Of a DNA stretch of 64,000 bases, positions 10,113-21,765 are shown in pieces; position 1 is the stretch's first letter; each line of letters begins with the position of its first letter. Under the pieces are notes generated by a model. It was given only the letters and a program-made list of their open reading frames with translations. It did no database searches and was not told the DNA's origin. This DNA is from Gambelia wislizenii (Eukaryota; Chordata; Lepidosauria; Squamata; Crotaphytidae): NCBI GenBank assembly GCA_030847615.1, contig JAUMIR010000001.1, forward strand, positions 87,841,501 to 87,905,500, read 5' to 3'. A program made the position numbers and the translations under genes.

Positions 10113-11610
10113 CTGCTCAGCGCTCTTACATGTTGCACCTTTCAACCTTTGAGGTTCCATGGTCCCCTGCATTTACCAGGATTTCTCATCTAGGGCTTTA
10201 AGAAGGAAGTGACAAGTGCTTTTTGTCCCCTGGAAGATATTTGCCAACTTTTAAATTTCATGTTATTTGAAGGATGTCAGTTTTTTCTCTTGAGAACACT
10301 GAACGACATGTCTCCTAGAAATATTTTGTGATTAAACATACAGTTTAAAGAATGAAACCAAGGTGTATATATAGGCAGACCTCAGTCAACATCACCACTG
10401 ACAGTGAAGTTCCTTTTTACAAAGTCTTTGTATGCCCACCCAGTGCCAAGAATTCTCCTTCTCCTCTGTCCAGCTTTATGTTTTTTTCAGCAGCATTGAA
10501 AGTGTGAGGATGGCAAAGGAGCGCTGGAGCAACACAGACTTTCAGTATCAGAATGCAGCAGCTGGTGCATTGTTACTGCAATGCAATAAAGCTTGAGCTA
10601 GGAAGGAATGGCATTCTACCCTTGATGATCCAACTGTAACTGTGTGTGCCTGGCTACAACAGGCAAGTTAAATAGCAACTAACTTCAAAATATCTTAATG
10701 AGCATGCACAACAGCAAAACATAGAAAATATGAGAGCAGATAAGCCTGTTTCACCAGCTACCCATAGTATGTTACAAATGAATAGATTTAGAAGTTAATC
10801 CACCAAAATGGGAATCAATAAAACTGGAGGCCGGTGGGGGAAAAAAATCATCCCTGGAAACATTTTGGGTTCTTTCAAATGGTGGCTAGAAGGTTTAAAC
10901 CCCCCCCCCCATTTCACATGTGCAGATTGTCTGTTTTGGACAAAAACTTTGCTGACACTTATTGAACTGCTCTTCTCTTTTCTGATGTAGGGCCTATCCC
11001 TATTCTTTCCATGTTACAGTACTTCTGCCCCTGGTACCAAAGTTTCTGTTAAAGTAGCAACACCCAGGAACATGTTGAGATGTAACTGTGTCCATTACAG
11101 TTGCACAACCTTTTCTCTGTATAGTTCAGTATTATTAAACAGCTTCTGTTGTGCAGCATTGACAAAGAGGGGAAAAAAACCCGATACATTTAGGAAGCAA
11201 GTGAAACCGAGTTCATGAATCTCCTCATCCTTCATTAAACATTAATGGAGGCCTCTCCTCCCACTGAGGAGACACTGCTATAACTCCCATAAATTCCCTT
11301 TCAGTTTTTATACTGCATGGAGAAATGTAGGTTAAATTTTCTCCCAGTATGCTTCATGCAGTCCACAGAAGTGATGGTACCAATTAGGACCCACTGAACT
11401 TTAACCTCAGTCACTGGGAAAATAGAGCTCTTATTTTTGACCCCAAGTTACCTTAGCTGAGAGACCTGTGTTTAATTGGATTTTCCAGTAATGATACGTT
11501 CTTCACACAACATCCTCCTCTATAGATTTCCTGTGAAGCAAAGCCTTTTAACTTTTCACAGAGGCACTGAATATCATATAAAAGCAGAAGCCAGGGATGA
11601 GTAAAGTTAC
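10112..11610. other. No recognisable feature
   Basis: About 1.5 kb with no recognisable mobile element or exon. A C run near 10900 and short homopolymers are the only low-complexity signals. Confidence 0.5.

Positions 11611-11616
11611 ATTTTT

Positions 11617-11713
11617 GGATGACAGCTCCCAGAATTCCTCAGCCAGCATAGGTTCTGAGGCATTCTAGATTCTGGCTGCTCTTTGGAGGATTCTGGGACC
11701 TATAGTCCAAAAG
11617..11713. mobile_element. Short hairpin MITE (hAT-like) fragment
   Basis: GACAGCTCCCAGAATTCCTCAGCC pairs imperfectly with GGAGGATTCTGGGACCTATAGTCC. This CTCCCAGAAT..ATTCTGGGA hairpin is a common vertebrate hAT-MITE pattern. No target duplication is clear. Confidence 0.5.

Positions 11714-12129
11714 AATTATTATTATTTTTTTACAAGCAGTGAGGCGTATATAAAATCCTATGAAAACATACACACTTTGGTTCATAGACTTGGGATAAGG
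11801 CAGGGGCTTCCTCCATCTTTGTTAGGACAAAGTCTATATCTGAAATAAAGAACAAGAAGTGTGACTTGTCACACTATAGCTCCTTGCGTTTTTCAGTGTT
11901 TTGCCAATTGCTGTTGCTTCTGAGTCCACTTGTTCCATTAATTTTGGGGGCTGTTCACAACTATTTTTTTTTGTATCTACACTAGGGCTCTTCCAAAAGC
12001 TTTTAAAAAGTGGGGTGCAATTTTTGGAGCTGGACTGATGGTTTGAAGGGCAACTTTTCTTGTCTCTGATATTTTAAACAAATTATTTAAACTTATAGTG
12101 TGTATAATGCACTGATGCACTAATATAAT

Positions 12130-12180
12130 CTATCTATCTATCTATCTATCTATCTAGAGAGAGAGAGAGAGAGAGAGAAA
12130..12180. repeat. TCTA and GA microsatellites
   Basis: A TCTA tetranucleotide run is followed directly by a GA dinucleotide run. Confidence 0.95.

Positions 12181-12311
12181 GGAGGAAAGGATTTGTTATA
12201 GTTCTGATATGTCTCAGAATTTAAAAGAAACCTATCAAGGTTGGAAAGAAAATGTAGCTGGTGCCAGGAATTGCCACAAAATAGTCTGTTACAATAGAAA
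12301 TGTTGTTTGTA

Positions 12312-12577
12312 CAATAGGACCCCCATATCCACTGATTCATTATCCACTGATTCAGTTATCTGCAGGACACAAAACAGCACACCTACCATAGAGTCTTCCT
12401 AGAAAATGCCCAGAGAGGCATCCTCTCTAGACATTTTCTAGGTCCTCCAAGGCAACTCTATGGTATTTTAAACTGGAAGTCCCATTATTTTCAATGGCAT
12501 TCACTGTTATCTGCAGTTTTTGGTATCCATGCCCCCCCCCTCAGAACCAATCCCCCATGGAGACAGGGTTCCTACTG
12312..12577. mobile_element. CAGTAGGACCC-family MITE, copy 1
   Basis: Flanked by TA (12310-12311 and 12578-12579). Ends are CAATAGGACCCC and GGGTTCCTACTG, an inverted repeat with few mismatches. The interior (TATCCACTGATTCA, CACACCTACCATAGAGTC, TTTTCTAGG, GGAAGTCCCATTATTTTCAATGG) matches the copies at 24877 and 39573. No coding capacity. TA targets and the terminal sequence suggest the Tc1/mariner/pogo (Tigger) group. 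It splits repeat A. Confidence 0.88.

Positions 12578-12660
12578 TATATCTTTGAAAACCCCGAGGA
12601 CTGCAGCAGCAAACACTGCAGCCTCTCAGCACATTTGCCCTATCTGGAAAAGTCCAAACT

Positions 12661-12979
12661 CGGCTATTGCTCCCAGATTATGAAACAGCCTGCTGGATGA
12701 GATCCGTCATATTACCACCTTAAATAGCTTTTAAAAAGCTCTTAAGATGGATCTCTTCTGGCAGGCCTTCCCTGAATAGATACCCTGCCATCAGAAAGAA
12801 AACATTAATTTGTTTATTGTTTATTGTTATTGTTATTTTTAATATTTAGTAAGTATGTTTTAATTTTTTGGATTATTTAATTGTATTTTAAGCGGATGGG
12901 ATGGAGGGTTTTAAATGTATATTTTTAAATGTTGTAAGCCGCCTCGATTGCGTTTTGTAGAGGGGCGGGATATAAATAC

Positions 12980-13011
<32 letters not shown>

Positions 13012-13012
13012 C
12661..13012 (+). mobile_element. L2-like LINE 3' end with TTA tail
   Basis: Begins in the C-terminal coding region (equivalent to AIAPRLWN..LLDEIRH in the copy at 7193-7936) and runs through the stop to the 3' end GTAAGCCGCCTCGATTGCG, GGGCGGGATATAAATA, closing in a TTA run (12980-13010). 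It is the same subfamily as the minus-strand copy at 6970-8168 and a clear 5'-truncated insertion. Confidence 0.9.

Positions 13013-13651
13013 CAACCCAGCCCTGGCCCCAAATGTAGTCCCCCTTCCTTCTCTGCCACAATAGCAGCACAGTAGTAGGTAGTAATTGGGAAAATAAAGA
13101 TTTTTCCTCTCTTTCCTACTCCTAACCTTGACTAAAAGCAGGCCAGCTTTTGGGGAACTATGGAAGATTCTTCTTTCCATGGCTCCTGGCAGTACAGCAG
13201 TCATCTTCAGTCAAATTAGGAAAAATATATTAAGAACAGTACATCAAATAAAGGCAGCCGACAATGCAAGTATGTTTGATCAAATCCAGCATCTTAATAT
13301 TACTGTCTTATTTGGCCTGAAGCTGTCTCACTGATAGAAAATAAGTTATTTTATGTGTCATAATGAAAAAATACATTCAGTTCTTTATAGCTCACAATTT
13401 TTCAAATGGCCTCAATTCTCTATAGTGAATTACAAGTACAACGGGATGGTTCATTCCTTGTTAAGTTCTCTTCCATGTATCATTCAGTTTTTCATTCTGC
13501 TCTCTTCCAAGGAGCTCAAGCTGTTACACATTCCCCTCATTTTATGCCTATATCAACTTTGTAAGGTAGTTTAGGCTGAGAAAGTTTGATTGGGCCAAGA
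13601 TAACCCACTGAGCCCCTGGTCTAATTTTTAATATGTTGCCAGAGGAGTCCT

Positions 13652-13850
13652 ACACTAAAAATGTGCCTGCACTACACTGTTAACATCACTTTGATCCCAC
13701 TTTTAACTATTATAGCTCTGTTCTAGGGAATCCTGTGATTTGTAGTTTGGTATGGTACTTTGATTTTTTTTCCTGGAAAGCTATGCTCCCCTCTCTATTT
13801 GCTATAGATTTAGTTCCCAAAAGCACTCTGAAAACATGACTGTTAGAGGT
13652..13850. mobile_element. hAT-like long-TIR MITE, decayed
   Basis: Contains TGCACTACACTGTTAA..AATCCTGTGATTTGTAGTTT, the order seen in the hAT-like MITE at 40790-41012 (CACACTACACAAG..AATCCTGGGATTTGTAGTTTT). The second arm is poorly preserved. Confidence 0.5.

Positions 13851-13925
13851 TAGCAAGGCTATTTTTGCATGTCGCCTGAGCAGTTTAGACATAGCATATA
13901 TTAGTGTTATTTCCTGTAGGTCTTA

Positions 13926-14508
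13926 GGAGATTGTCAGACGAGTGCCTAAAAACATTATTTTACAGCATTCGTATTCTGGCACCATGACACACGTTTTCGC
14001 ATGCTACTGTGATACTGATACAAAATAGCCCCAAGAATCTGGCAATGTGAGTGCTCATGTCGCTTACTTCCGCATTTCTCCATGAATGAGATTTTGGCAC
14101 ATCTCGCAAGAAGATGCTAGCACACTAAAAGGTCCCAAAACATCAAAATTAAAAAAGAAAACATTCAGAAAAGCACAGATACATGTTTAGAAACTTGCAA
14201 GCAAGACAGAGAGATCCATAAAAAGAGTGTACAGTACCTAGGTTTCCTGTTTGCACCCAGAAGGTTTCTGGTGGGACGCTGGAATCACACCAGCAGAATG
14301 GGGCACCTTTTCACACACATGAAAATCCGGAACACAAACGCTACAGGAGATCAATTTTTGACTTCTCCCTGACAATAAAAATGAACTCCCTCATAACAGC
14401 AGCAGAACACTTGCATAATGCTGGGCCGTGATATCGTCTGATAAGGAAACCCTTTTGCAATCTCATGGCATCATTATAACACCATTTTTGGCACATCTGA
14501 TAATCTCC
13926..14508. mobile_element. GGAGATT-ended DNA element with TTA target duplication
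   Basis: Left end GGAGATTGTCAGACG and right end CATCTGATAATCTCC form an inverted repeat with few mismatches; TTA precedes the first and follows the second (13923-13925, 14509-14511). Length 583 bp, no transposase. The ends differ from the GGACTTTATCAGAC family at 19800, 31927, 41064 and 59359 at a few positions, and size and duplication length match, so it looks like a sister family. The 3-bp TTA target fits PIF/Harbinger-type integration. Confidence 0.75.

Positions 14509-14645
14509 TTATAAGCCTGCCTTATTTCTCTGCTAGACCCTGTATGTGGATGGTAGAGGTATGCAACTGGTTGTTGCTCATCCTTTGCTTATATTAATTA
14601 CTTGACTTGTGAGATACACTAGTATTTCTCACATTCTCTAACAGT

Positions 14646-14965
14646 GGACTTTTTCAGACAGGAGAACCCCCCCCCCGAGGAGGTCGAGAGAAGAATGGCG
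14701 CTGTCACACTTACAGCGCTCCATTTCAGACGGCACCGTCCTCCTCCCAACCTTCCCATGTGCTTCTTCCATGCTGCAGGTGCTGCTTTTTAGTGACGGGG
14801 TTTTTCTGTCAGTAAACGTGGTGTGTTTCTCATGCCCGCAGCACGGAGGAAGCACAGGGGAAGGTTGGGAGGAGGACGGCGTAATCTAAAACGGAGCGCT
14901 GTAAGCGCGACAGCGCCGTTCTTCTCCCAACCCCCTCAGGATCCCCCCCCCATTTGAAAAAGTCC
14646..14965. mobile_element. Palindromic MITE 1, GGACTTTTTCAGAC ends
   Basis: A 320-bp element folding on itself: ends GGACTTTTTCAGAC and GAAAAAGTCC, with long GC-rich arms (GGCGCTGTC..ACAGCGCTCC pairs with GGAGCGCTGT..GACAGCGCC; CGTCCTCCTCCCAACCTTCCC pairs with GGGAAGGTTGGGAGGAGGACG). AGT is repeated at 14643-14645 and 14966-14968. Overlapping frames on both strands are artefacts of the palindrome. Confidence 0.85.

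Positions 14966-14969
14966 AGTG

Positions 14970-15965
14970 ACTGAAGATTAGATCAGTTTAATTCCATAGT
15001 GGGGACACTTACTGATTTTTAGTTCAGGACAGTATATGCCACTCTGAATTCCATGGGATATGACAGAATAAAATAAAATAAGAAAGTCTTTTAAAACTAG
15101 AGTATTAATTGATATATAGGAATAAAAATACCATTCCTCAACTTGGTACTCTCTGGATGTGTCCAGTTGGTGCTTTAGTCACACACATCTGGATAGCCTC
15201 AGTTTAGGGAAGTGTGAATTAATAATAATCAGAGTCCGTACATATGGTTTTATGCATATTTCAGGAGAGGCTATATTTTGTACAAATGAGGGGATATTTT
15301 CCAAGTGCTGTACCAAAAAGAGCCACAGTTTGAACTGGACACCACGAGCCAATATATCATTATAAAAAAGAGGGAAATTATACTGCTAGGCTCAGTACTA
15401 CCTCAATTAATTTTTAAAAAGCCTTTAATGAGCACCTGGGATATTCACTTAAACTGGGATCAATTCAAACATCCCTTACACCAAAAGGACTACCCACAGA
15501 ATGTCTATACTCTCACAATCTCACAGACTGCTTTGACTGCAGCATAAATATATGCATCTTTACTCTTTCTATAGTTTTGTCTAAAATATTCTAAAAAAGT
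15601 TGTTAATTTTTGTGACAGCTATAAATTGCACTGACAAGCCTTAAGGCAGCATGAAATTCTAGAAATTGCTTCTCTCTCCCTACCCCCTCACTCCTCATGT
15701 GGAAATTTGCAGATTCAAATTCATGGTTAGGCTACAGAGAGCCTTTTGGAAACCTAACACCTCCTATGGATATCATACAGGAAGCTCAAAAAGAGGAATA
15801 ATGAGTCGTTTTGCTTCATTTCTCTCCTCCCAGCCCACATTTCTCAAGTGTGTAAAACTGAATGCCCAAGAACCTCCTGCTCAGAGATGTTTTGTACTAC
15901 AGACAGGGCAGTGCTATGAAATCTATCTTCAGTTTCAAAACTCTTGTCCTGGAAATCTAATAAAC
14970..15965. other. No recognisable feature
   Basis: AT-rich, unique-looking, with short frames only. Confidence 0.5.

Positions 15966-15971
15966 TGACCC

Positions 15972-16192
15972 CAAATTGTGGTATTTTCTGCATCACATAA
16001 TTATAGCACTTTGATACTGCTTTAACTGCCATGTCTCGATTTTGGAAAATCTTGGGATGTGTAGTTTCGTGAAGTATAAAGAATTATCTGCCAGAGAACT
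16101 GTAGTGCCTGGCAAAACTACATATCCCAGGATTCCATAAAATGGTCATTAAAGTGATATCAAAGTGCTATAACTGGATTGTGTGAAAGAGGT
15972..16192. mobile_element. hAT-like long-TIR MITE
   Basis: An imperfect hairpin: TATAGCACTTTGATACTGCTTTAACTG..TTGGGATGTGTAGTTT pairs with AAACTACATATCCCAGGATTCC..GTCATTAAAGTGATATCAAAGTGCTATA. The pairing spans almost the whole unit. It is the same broad type as 40790-41012. Confidence 0.8.

Positions 16193-16504
16193 CTTTAGGA
16201 CTTCAGCTACAGTAGGGTAACTACATACATACACATTGCTAACAGGAGGAAATGCATCACCACAAAATGGGGCACAGGCAGATGCAGATTTGCATAAAAT
16301 TTGCATGGACTAATTTTAATGTTTAGATGTAAATGTAGAAATAAAAACTTCAATTTACATACAAATATAATACATCTCACCATAGCTGGGAAGGCTGTAT
16401 CTAAGTAACCTCTGTGCCTGCTGAACTTGCAGCTCAGGTGCTAAGGGCAAAACAGCAACACCAAGAGCTTGTGATGGCTCTGAAAGTTCTCAATACCTAA
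16501 TTTT

Positions 16505-16610
16505 GAACTGGACAAGTCACACATTCTCAGCCTCAGAAAACCAGTGATAGGTTTGCCATAGGGTCACCATAAGCTGGAAATGACCTAAATAAACAGCAAG
16601 AACAAACACT
16505..16610 (+). mobile_element. tRNA-derived SINE, body and tail fragment
   Basis: CTCAGCCTCAG..TGATAGGTTTGCC..AGGGTCACCATAAGCTGGAAATGAC matches the 3' body and tail of the SINE found in reverse at 16935 and 49051. It ends in a CAA-rich tail. Confidence 0.7.

Positions 16611-16934
16611 TCAAATAGAGGATGGTTCTGTGACAGCTTTTCATCTTTTCAAATAAACAGCTATTAAATGGCACAGATGACCATCTTGAATTACAGTTCG
16701 TTTTTTACAAAATGGATTGGGTTTTTTTTGGTTGAAGTTAGATTAATTTGTTATGCTTTACTTATGTTAGTAGTACTTAGCGTGTAGTTACATAGTGCAT
16801 TTCATCTATTCGTGTGTTCTCAGCAACACTTACAATAGCCTTATACAATAGACTACTGTTATTTTGACATATTACAGGTGGACAAGCCTGGGTCACAAAC
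16901 TGAGTGTTAAGTAAAAAAATCCCCTATTCACATT

Positions 16935-17153
16935 GTTGTTGTTGTGTACCTTCAAGTTGTGACCTAAGATGGACCTATCAGGAGTTTTCTTGGCAAGATT
17001 TGTTCAGAGGGGTTTGCTTTTGCCTTCCTCTGAGGCTGAGAGAGTGTGACTTGCCCAAGGTCACTCAGTGAGTGGGGATTTGAATCCTGGTCTCCATAGT
17101 CAAAGCCTAACACTCAAAGCACCACCGCGTTGCTACACCACGCCAACTCTCTA
16935..17153 (-). mobile_element. tRNA-derived SINE
   Basis: Read in reverse: a tRNA-like head (GCGTGGTGTAGCAA..; B-box-like GGATTCAAATCC), then a CAGTGAGTGACCTTGGGCAAG segment, TCTCAGCCTCAGAGGAAGG, and the tail ending in TTCAAGTTGTGA and a GTT run on the plus strand. No CCA end or functional tRNA fold, so not a tRNA gene. Related copies: 28927, 40672 and 49051. Confidence 0.85.

Positions 17154-17154
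17154 A

Positions 17155-18960
17155 CCATCTATTAATGTTGCTAAAAAATGTTTAATCTTCTTTTTTTCTT
17201 AAATGAAGAAACATTTGCATGCTGCTGGAATGTTGAATTTTGACTCCATAGAGTTGAAGAACCCTGCATAATGATAACAACCCTAACACTTGACATTTCT
17301 GTTACCACCATTTGATTGGATGAATGGGAAGGTACCTGATGAAAGAAAAGGACAAATTCTCACATCTTCTGGGACCAGCTTTTACAAATGCAGAGAGACA
17401 TGAGGTGAGAAACTCCCAGGGCATTGAAACTGTGTCAAAACTCCCAAGAGGCCAATGACGCAGATAATAGTGGCTCTTGTGACTCATCTGACCTGAGGGG
17501 GCAGGGAACTGTGTTCTCCTCACAAAGTCACTGCAGGCAGCTGCTTTTACACAAATAGCTCTTGACATGGGCGACGTGCAGTTTGGCCAAGCCAGGCCCG
17601 GGTGGCGGTCTGGATTCAGAAGGCCTCTGGTCTCCAATTACAGGCCACAGGGAAGGAAGGAGCTTGAGAGAGGGTCTCATCAGGCCATAGGGCACTGTGT
17701 CCAAGGTGAATGACTATCAGAGAAACCAAAGCAGCCAGGTGCAGATTAGAGCAGCAAATAAAGCTCCTTCTCACACCCAAGGGATCATCTACCTTTAAAT
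17801 ATGGAGAAGCATTTAACTATTAAACAGAGCTTGGACAAAAATTCTCTTTCTGCACTACAATTCCCAGGATTCTGGTAACTATAGTCCAAAATAAGATTTT
17901 TACCAAACTGAGCTACTGAACATTGTGCCCAACTGCTCCCCCACCCCTTAGAGCAAGTACAAGCTTAGCGAGGGTCACAACTAAACTCTTTACCAGACAT
18001 GTTTAATTTAAAAAATCCTACTGCTTCCTTGGGGCAAAGTGGGGATTTATTTATTTAATTTTTTTTTAGCTATCTAACCTATGGCATATAAGACAACATT
18101 TTTGTTATCAGCAGGGCTCACAAATGCCAATCAGCAAAAGGACATACACACATGCTTGATCATAGGTTTACTCAGTCGTGAATCTATGAAGGAATTATAG
18201 AATAGAAAAAGACCATGGACTACCTGCTCCTATTCCAAATATCTACTTACATAGTAATACATAGAAACACAGCTCACACATGCTCAGAGGAACATTCCTC
18301 ACATATGCCACATTTGAGCACTGAGTCAAATGAAATCCTTTAAATATGAACCCTGTTTTTAATGGGATTACCATTGCCCTGAACACGTACCATAATTTTT
18401 CAATTTTTGTTCTAAGGCATATTTCTGAAAAAGAGTTCTGCATAAACAAAAAGCCCATGTCTAGCATTCTGAACACTTCAGCAAAGGTGTGACTTTTGTT
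18501 CTGTGTGACCACCAAGATTACTAAGACTCTTACCTGCTGATATGGGAAGGGATGGCTGATTAGCTTTTGTGAGACTAGGCACAGTCTCACAGTGGGGAAA
18601 CTATTCACTCCCAGATTAAGCATCTCTGCAGAACTCCAGTTTTTCTGTCTTTAATTAGATTAATCTACAAACAAACCCAGGAATACAAATGTCACTTTGT
18701 GTCTGCTCTGTGACACATCTAGAGCCATTCTCTGTGAAAAGCAAACACAGTTGCTTTTATTTGGCTAAAGCATTTACACACATTACCATACAATCAGGGA
18801 AAACAACAACCCAAAACCTTCCACAAAGGGACAGTTGTACTTCTTAGATGAAAGGCTGCAGGGATGATACATGACTATTGTGGATTTAATATTTGTTTGG
18901 GACATGAAATGCCAGTAAAATTAAGACTCTGTTTGAATACTGGCAGATGTTGCTGTGATA
17155..18960. other. Mostly unassigned; one short hairpin remnant
   Basis: A small CAATTCCCAGGATTCTGG remnant lies at 17858-17877. The rest is unique-looking. The frame at 18243-18623 (minus) has no recognisable domain. 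Confidence 0.45.

Positions 18961-19057
18961 GTCCTACAAAACAAAACAAAAACACAATAGAGATCCCCTA
19001 ACAGGGCACCAAGATGACCTTAATAAAAATGTAGAAAAAAAACCCACAACCCTATTT

Positions 19058-19130
19058 TTCTAGGACTACAACTCCCAGATACCTTCACCCAACATGGCTA
19101 GTGACTGGAAGATTCTGGGAGGTGTGGTGC
19058..19130. mobile_element. Short hairpin MITE remnant
   Basis: GGACTACAACTCCCAGATACC pairs imperfectly with GATTCTGGGAGGTGTGGTGC, the common CTCCCAGA hairpin type. Confidence 0.45.

Positions 19131-19253
19131 AAAAAGTGACTTCATCTAGTTCTGCACCTTTTGCCACATAAGCATGGGACTTTGCTTGAGGAAAATGTGC
19201 TGTTCATCTACTAGGTAAATGTATTCAATTTGGCTTCGATTTATTTTTTTGTT

Positions 19254-19388
19254 CAGGGGTTGGAATAATACAACCTGCCAGATATTGCTGAACTCTCAGC
19301 ATTCCTCATCATTGGCTATGCTGACTAGGGCTTATGGTAATCTCATACCAAAAACATCTGGAGGGCCACATGTTGACCACCTCTACTT
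19254..19388. mobile_element. hAT-like MITE
   Basis: The order CCTGCCAGATATTGCTGAACTC, CAGCATTCCTC..CATTGGCTATGCTGACTAGGGC, ACATCTGGAGGGCCACATGTTG follows a frequent reptile hAT-MITE layout with imperfect inverted ends (AGATATTG versus AACATCT). Confidence 0.6.

Positions 19389-19396
19389 TCTTTATG

Positions 19397-19672
19397 GTCC
19401 GCCCTGGCTTCACATTGGGAGGCGTGGAGACGCACTTTCCACAATGCTGCAGCTTTATTTGAGAACTCATGACAAACAAGTCTTGAAGAGAAACGACAAC
19501 ACAGAAAGAATCACAACCCGGCAACATCACCCAAGGAGACCCTCTGCTGTTCTTTCTGCAACCGGACTTGTTTATCTTGGATTGGCCTTTTCAGTCATCA
19601 GTGCGCTTGCAGAAAGCGTGGGATGAGTCCTTCCTGAATCTTCATTTGCGAAGAAAAGCCAGAGAGAGAGAG
19397..19672 (+). pseudogene. RTE-like LINE 3' fragment, copy 2
   Basis: Matches the last ~270 bp of the copy at 2693-3888: CTTCACATTGGGAGGC, ACGCACT..CCACAATGCTGCAGC, AGAACTCATGA, then CTGCAACCGGACTTGTTTATC and the 3' end GAAAAGCCAGAGAGAGAGAG. 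The C-terminal zinc-finger-like coding is present but out of frame. 5' truncated, as is usual for LINE copies. Confidence 0.88.

Positions 19673-19799
19673 AGAGTCCTATAAAATCATATCTCAAGTG
19701 CCAGTCCTTTTCAAACCACAATGGCAATGCCCATGCATAAATCAAATACCAGCAGGCTTACTAAGTCAGTATGTTGTGGTGGTTTCTGTACAGGACTAA

Positions 19800-20349
19800 G
19801 TGCTTTATCAGATGAGGCAAATATGTCATTGTAATGATGCCTAATGATTGCGAAAGGGCGCGCATACCAGATGACGACATCCTTTTGTGATCATGTAAAG
19901 TCTAAAACCTGTTCCTTTTTATTGATGGCCCAAGTTGTCAATCAATCTTGGGATTGCTGGCATTTGAATCCTTGCGCCATTGTGCTCATGTGAATGCTGC
20001 ATCAATGACAGAACACTTCCGGGAGAGATTGTGACAGCCAGGTAGGTGACGGTCCTTTTATGACCTCCGTAATTGGAACTTTTAAAGTGTGTTTATGTAT
20101 TTTATGTTTACATTTTATGTCTTGATTTTGCTTTTATTTTTGAATTTCCCACGCTAGTGTCTTCTTGTGAGAATCAGTGAGATTTGGAACCTGGAAGTAA
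20201 ACAGAGCTCTGTTTGTGCTGCGTTTATGCTGGGGATACCTTTCTGATGCTGGTTAAGGTAGGTCTGATGGGGGGTTCTTTTGCTGGCCTAAACATGTTTC
20301 AAAATACGCTGGCAAAAGAACTTTTCTGTGGGGTGGTCTGATAAAGTCC
19800..20349 (+). mobile_element. GGACTTTATCAGAC-family DNA element, copy 1
   Basis: Right end GTCTGATAAAGTCC, left end GTGCTTTATCAGAT; TAA at 19797-19799 and 20350-20352. Internal order (TGATGCCTAATGAT, CGAAAGGG, CTTTTTATTGA, TGACAGAACACTTC, TTTTAAAGTGTGTTT, TTTTGCTTTTATTTTTGAATTTC, TTCTTTTGCTGGC) matches the copies at 41064 (same orientation), 31927 and 59359 (reverse). 550 bp, no transposase. Confidence 0.85.

Positions 20350-20368
20350 TAAGAACTTGGGAGACTAG

Positions 20369-20680
20369 GGAGATTATCAGACATGGGGGAATGCACCAAA
20401 AATCACATTCCCAACTGCATCAAAAGATTGCTACAAGATCAGAAAGGGTGACCTTACTAGATACCCACACCTTCTGACATTCTGGGGGCATAGCGCTGCC
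20501 ACGGACGAGACTTCCCTTTTGCATTGATGGGGACAAGCCACTAATAAAAAGGGATGCCTTACTGCTGCCTGCATTACACCCCTGGAATGCTGGAAGATGA
20601 TGTTGTCTGGTAAGATTGCCCCTTCCTATTCTTCTAGCGATCTTTTGACATAGTTTTTGCCACGTCTGATACTTTGAACC
20369..20680 (+). mobile_element. Possible second GGAGATT-ended element
   Basis: GGAGATTATCAGAC at 20369-20382 is an exact form of the end seen at 13926/14508. A candidate right end, CACGTCTGATA near 20662, is incomplete, so the extent is a guess. Confidence 0.4.

Positions 20681-20863
20681 TCGTTTTTGCAGCCTGTGAA
20701 GCCCCCCAGAGCCCCCTGGATGCCCCTCCCACAATTTAAATTTTAAGGTCAATTCCCAGGCAATTTTCCACCCAAAAATGGCACCAAAAGTTTCCAAACC
20801 AAAGTACAGTTGTGAAAGTTAGAGTCATCCAGCTCAGAACCTCCCAAACCTGCCCCCCCCCAG

Positions 20864-20885
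20864 TATTTTTTTTTTTTTTTTTTTG
20864..20885. repeat. Poly-T tract
   Basis: A run of about 20 T, followed by GCAGGGG. It looks like a splice acceptor by chance; no coding exon follows. Confidence 0.9.

Positions 20886-21077
20886 CAGGGGGGAAGAGCT
20901 GAAATTGATTAAAAGTTTCAAGGGGCTTGTCTAGATGAGGCACTATAATGTGGATTGCTGAGCATTGATGCAAGATCGCAGCAGCATTCATTTGTCTCCA
21001 CCGTCCTTTGGCAAAATCACTGGTATGCGAACCTATCCATATTTGAAGTTCACATGGAGCCATGTCTGTGAATCAAG

Positions 21078-21290
21078 ATCATAGAATCATAGAATCCTAG
21101 AGTTAGGAGAGACCTCAATAGTGATCCAGTCCATGCCATGCAGGAATAAACAATCAAAAAATTCCCGACAGATGATCATCCAGCCTCTGTTTAAAAACCT
21201 CCAAAGAAGGAGCTTCCTAATCCCCCCCAAAAAAAATTCCAAAGAAGGAGAGTCCACCACACTATGAGGCAGTGTATTCCAAGATGGTGG
21078..21290 (-). 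mobile_element. CR1 LINE 3' fragment
   Basis: AGAATCATAGAATCCTAGAGTT at the start, then CCAGTCCATGCCATGCAGG and CATCCAGCCTCTGTTTAAA: the 3' UTR and C-terminal end of CR1 in reverse, with a short internal duplication (CCAAAGAAGGAG twice). Confidence 0.88.

Positions 21291-21294
21291 CTGA

Positions 21295-21765
21295 GAGTGA
21301 ATTACTCATGTTATTTTCCACAAGTTGCTGCTGCTGCACAGTATTTTTTTAAACTGTAAATCAAAGGTGTGCAAGTACATCTTCCACTTTAAAAAGCTGT
21401 TTAGTTGCCTCAGTGCAGTGAAAAAGAGCATAATCAATATCACGAAACTCTAAAATGCTGTTTCCAGACACTTCATTGCTGGCAAGCCCACTCCCCATAC
21501 ATGTCCAAACAATCAGATTTCCACTTCTGTCCTTGCCGAGAATGTGCTGCTATTTGAATCGGATGCTCTAACAAGTGGTAATGCACATTTCTGTACATTC
21601 TTAAAAAAAATCAGGAAAAGCTGTGACGACATGGTATTTGGAGTTTTGGCCCCCCTCCTTCTGAATAATGCAAATCACCGAGGGATCATGTTGGGGCAAA
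21701 AGGTACTTTCCTCGAATTCTATGAGGAGTATTTTCACCATCTAGACAACCCCAAGGTCAACCAAA
21295..21765 (-). mobile_element. Unclassified dispersed repeat B, copy 1
   Basis: Shares with 46470-47030 (same orientation) and 30600-31250 (opposite) the order GTCTAGA..ACAAC, CTCCTTCTGAATA, GGAAAAGC and CATCTAGACAACCC. The end GTATTTTCACCATCTAGACAACCC corresponds to ATATTTTGACCATTTAGACAACCC at 47020. Non-coding and diverged. Confidence 0.55.

Larger units (their letters stand above)
11834..12655. mobile_element. Unclassified dispersed repeat A, copy 1 (interrupted)
   Basis: This stretch matches the repeat at 44817-45870 in the same orientation: TAGCTCCTTG, GGGCTCTTCCAA, GGTTTGAAGGG, CTGATGCACTAA, GAATTGCCA and CTCTCA(G/A)CA(C/T)ATTTGCCC occur in the same order. 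It is interrupted by a microsatellite (12130-12178) and by a MITE (12312-12577). The right end CTGGAAAAGTCC resembles the reverse of the GGACTTTTTCAG ends seen in other elements here. The exact left end is uncertain. Confidence 0.6.

Noticed and set aside
14646..14965. CpG island or promoter because of high GC content
   Set aside because: The GC-rich sequence is wholly explained by the two arms of a palindromic MITE with its own target duplication.
16935..17153. tRNA gene on the minus strand
   Set aside because: Only A- and B-box-like blocks are kept, the cloverleaf does not form, and it continues into a SINE body.
18243..18623. 126-residue minus-strand frame as a possible gene
   Set aside because: No recognisable motif or neighbouring exon; this length occurs by chance in 64 kb.
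20860..20892. Poly-T followed by GCAG as a splice acceptor
   Set aside because: No open coding sequence with any similarity follows; it is a homopolymer tract.
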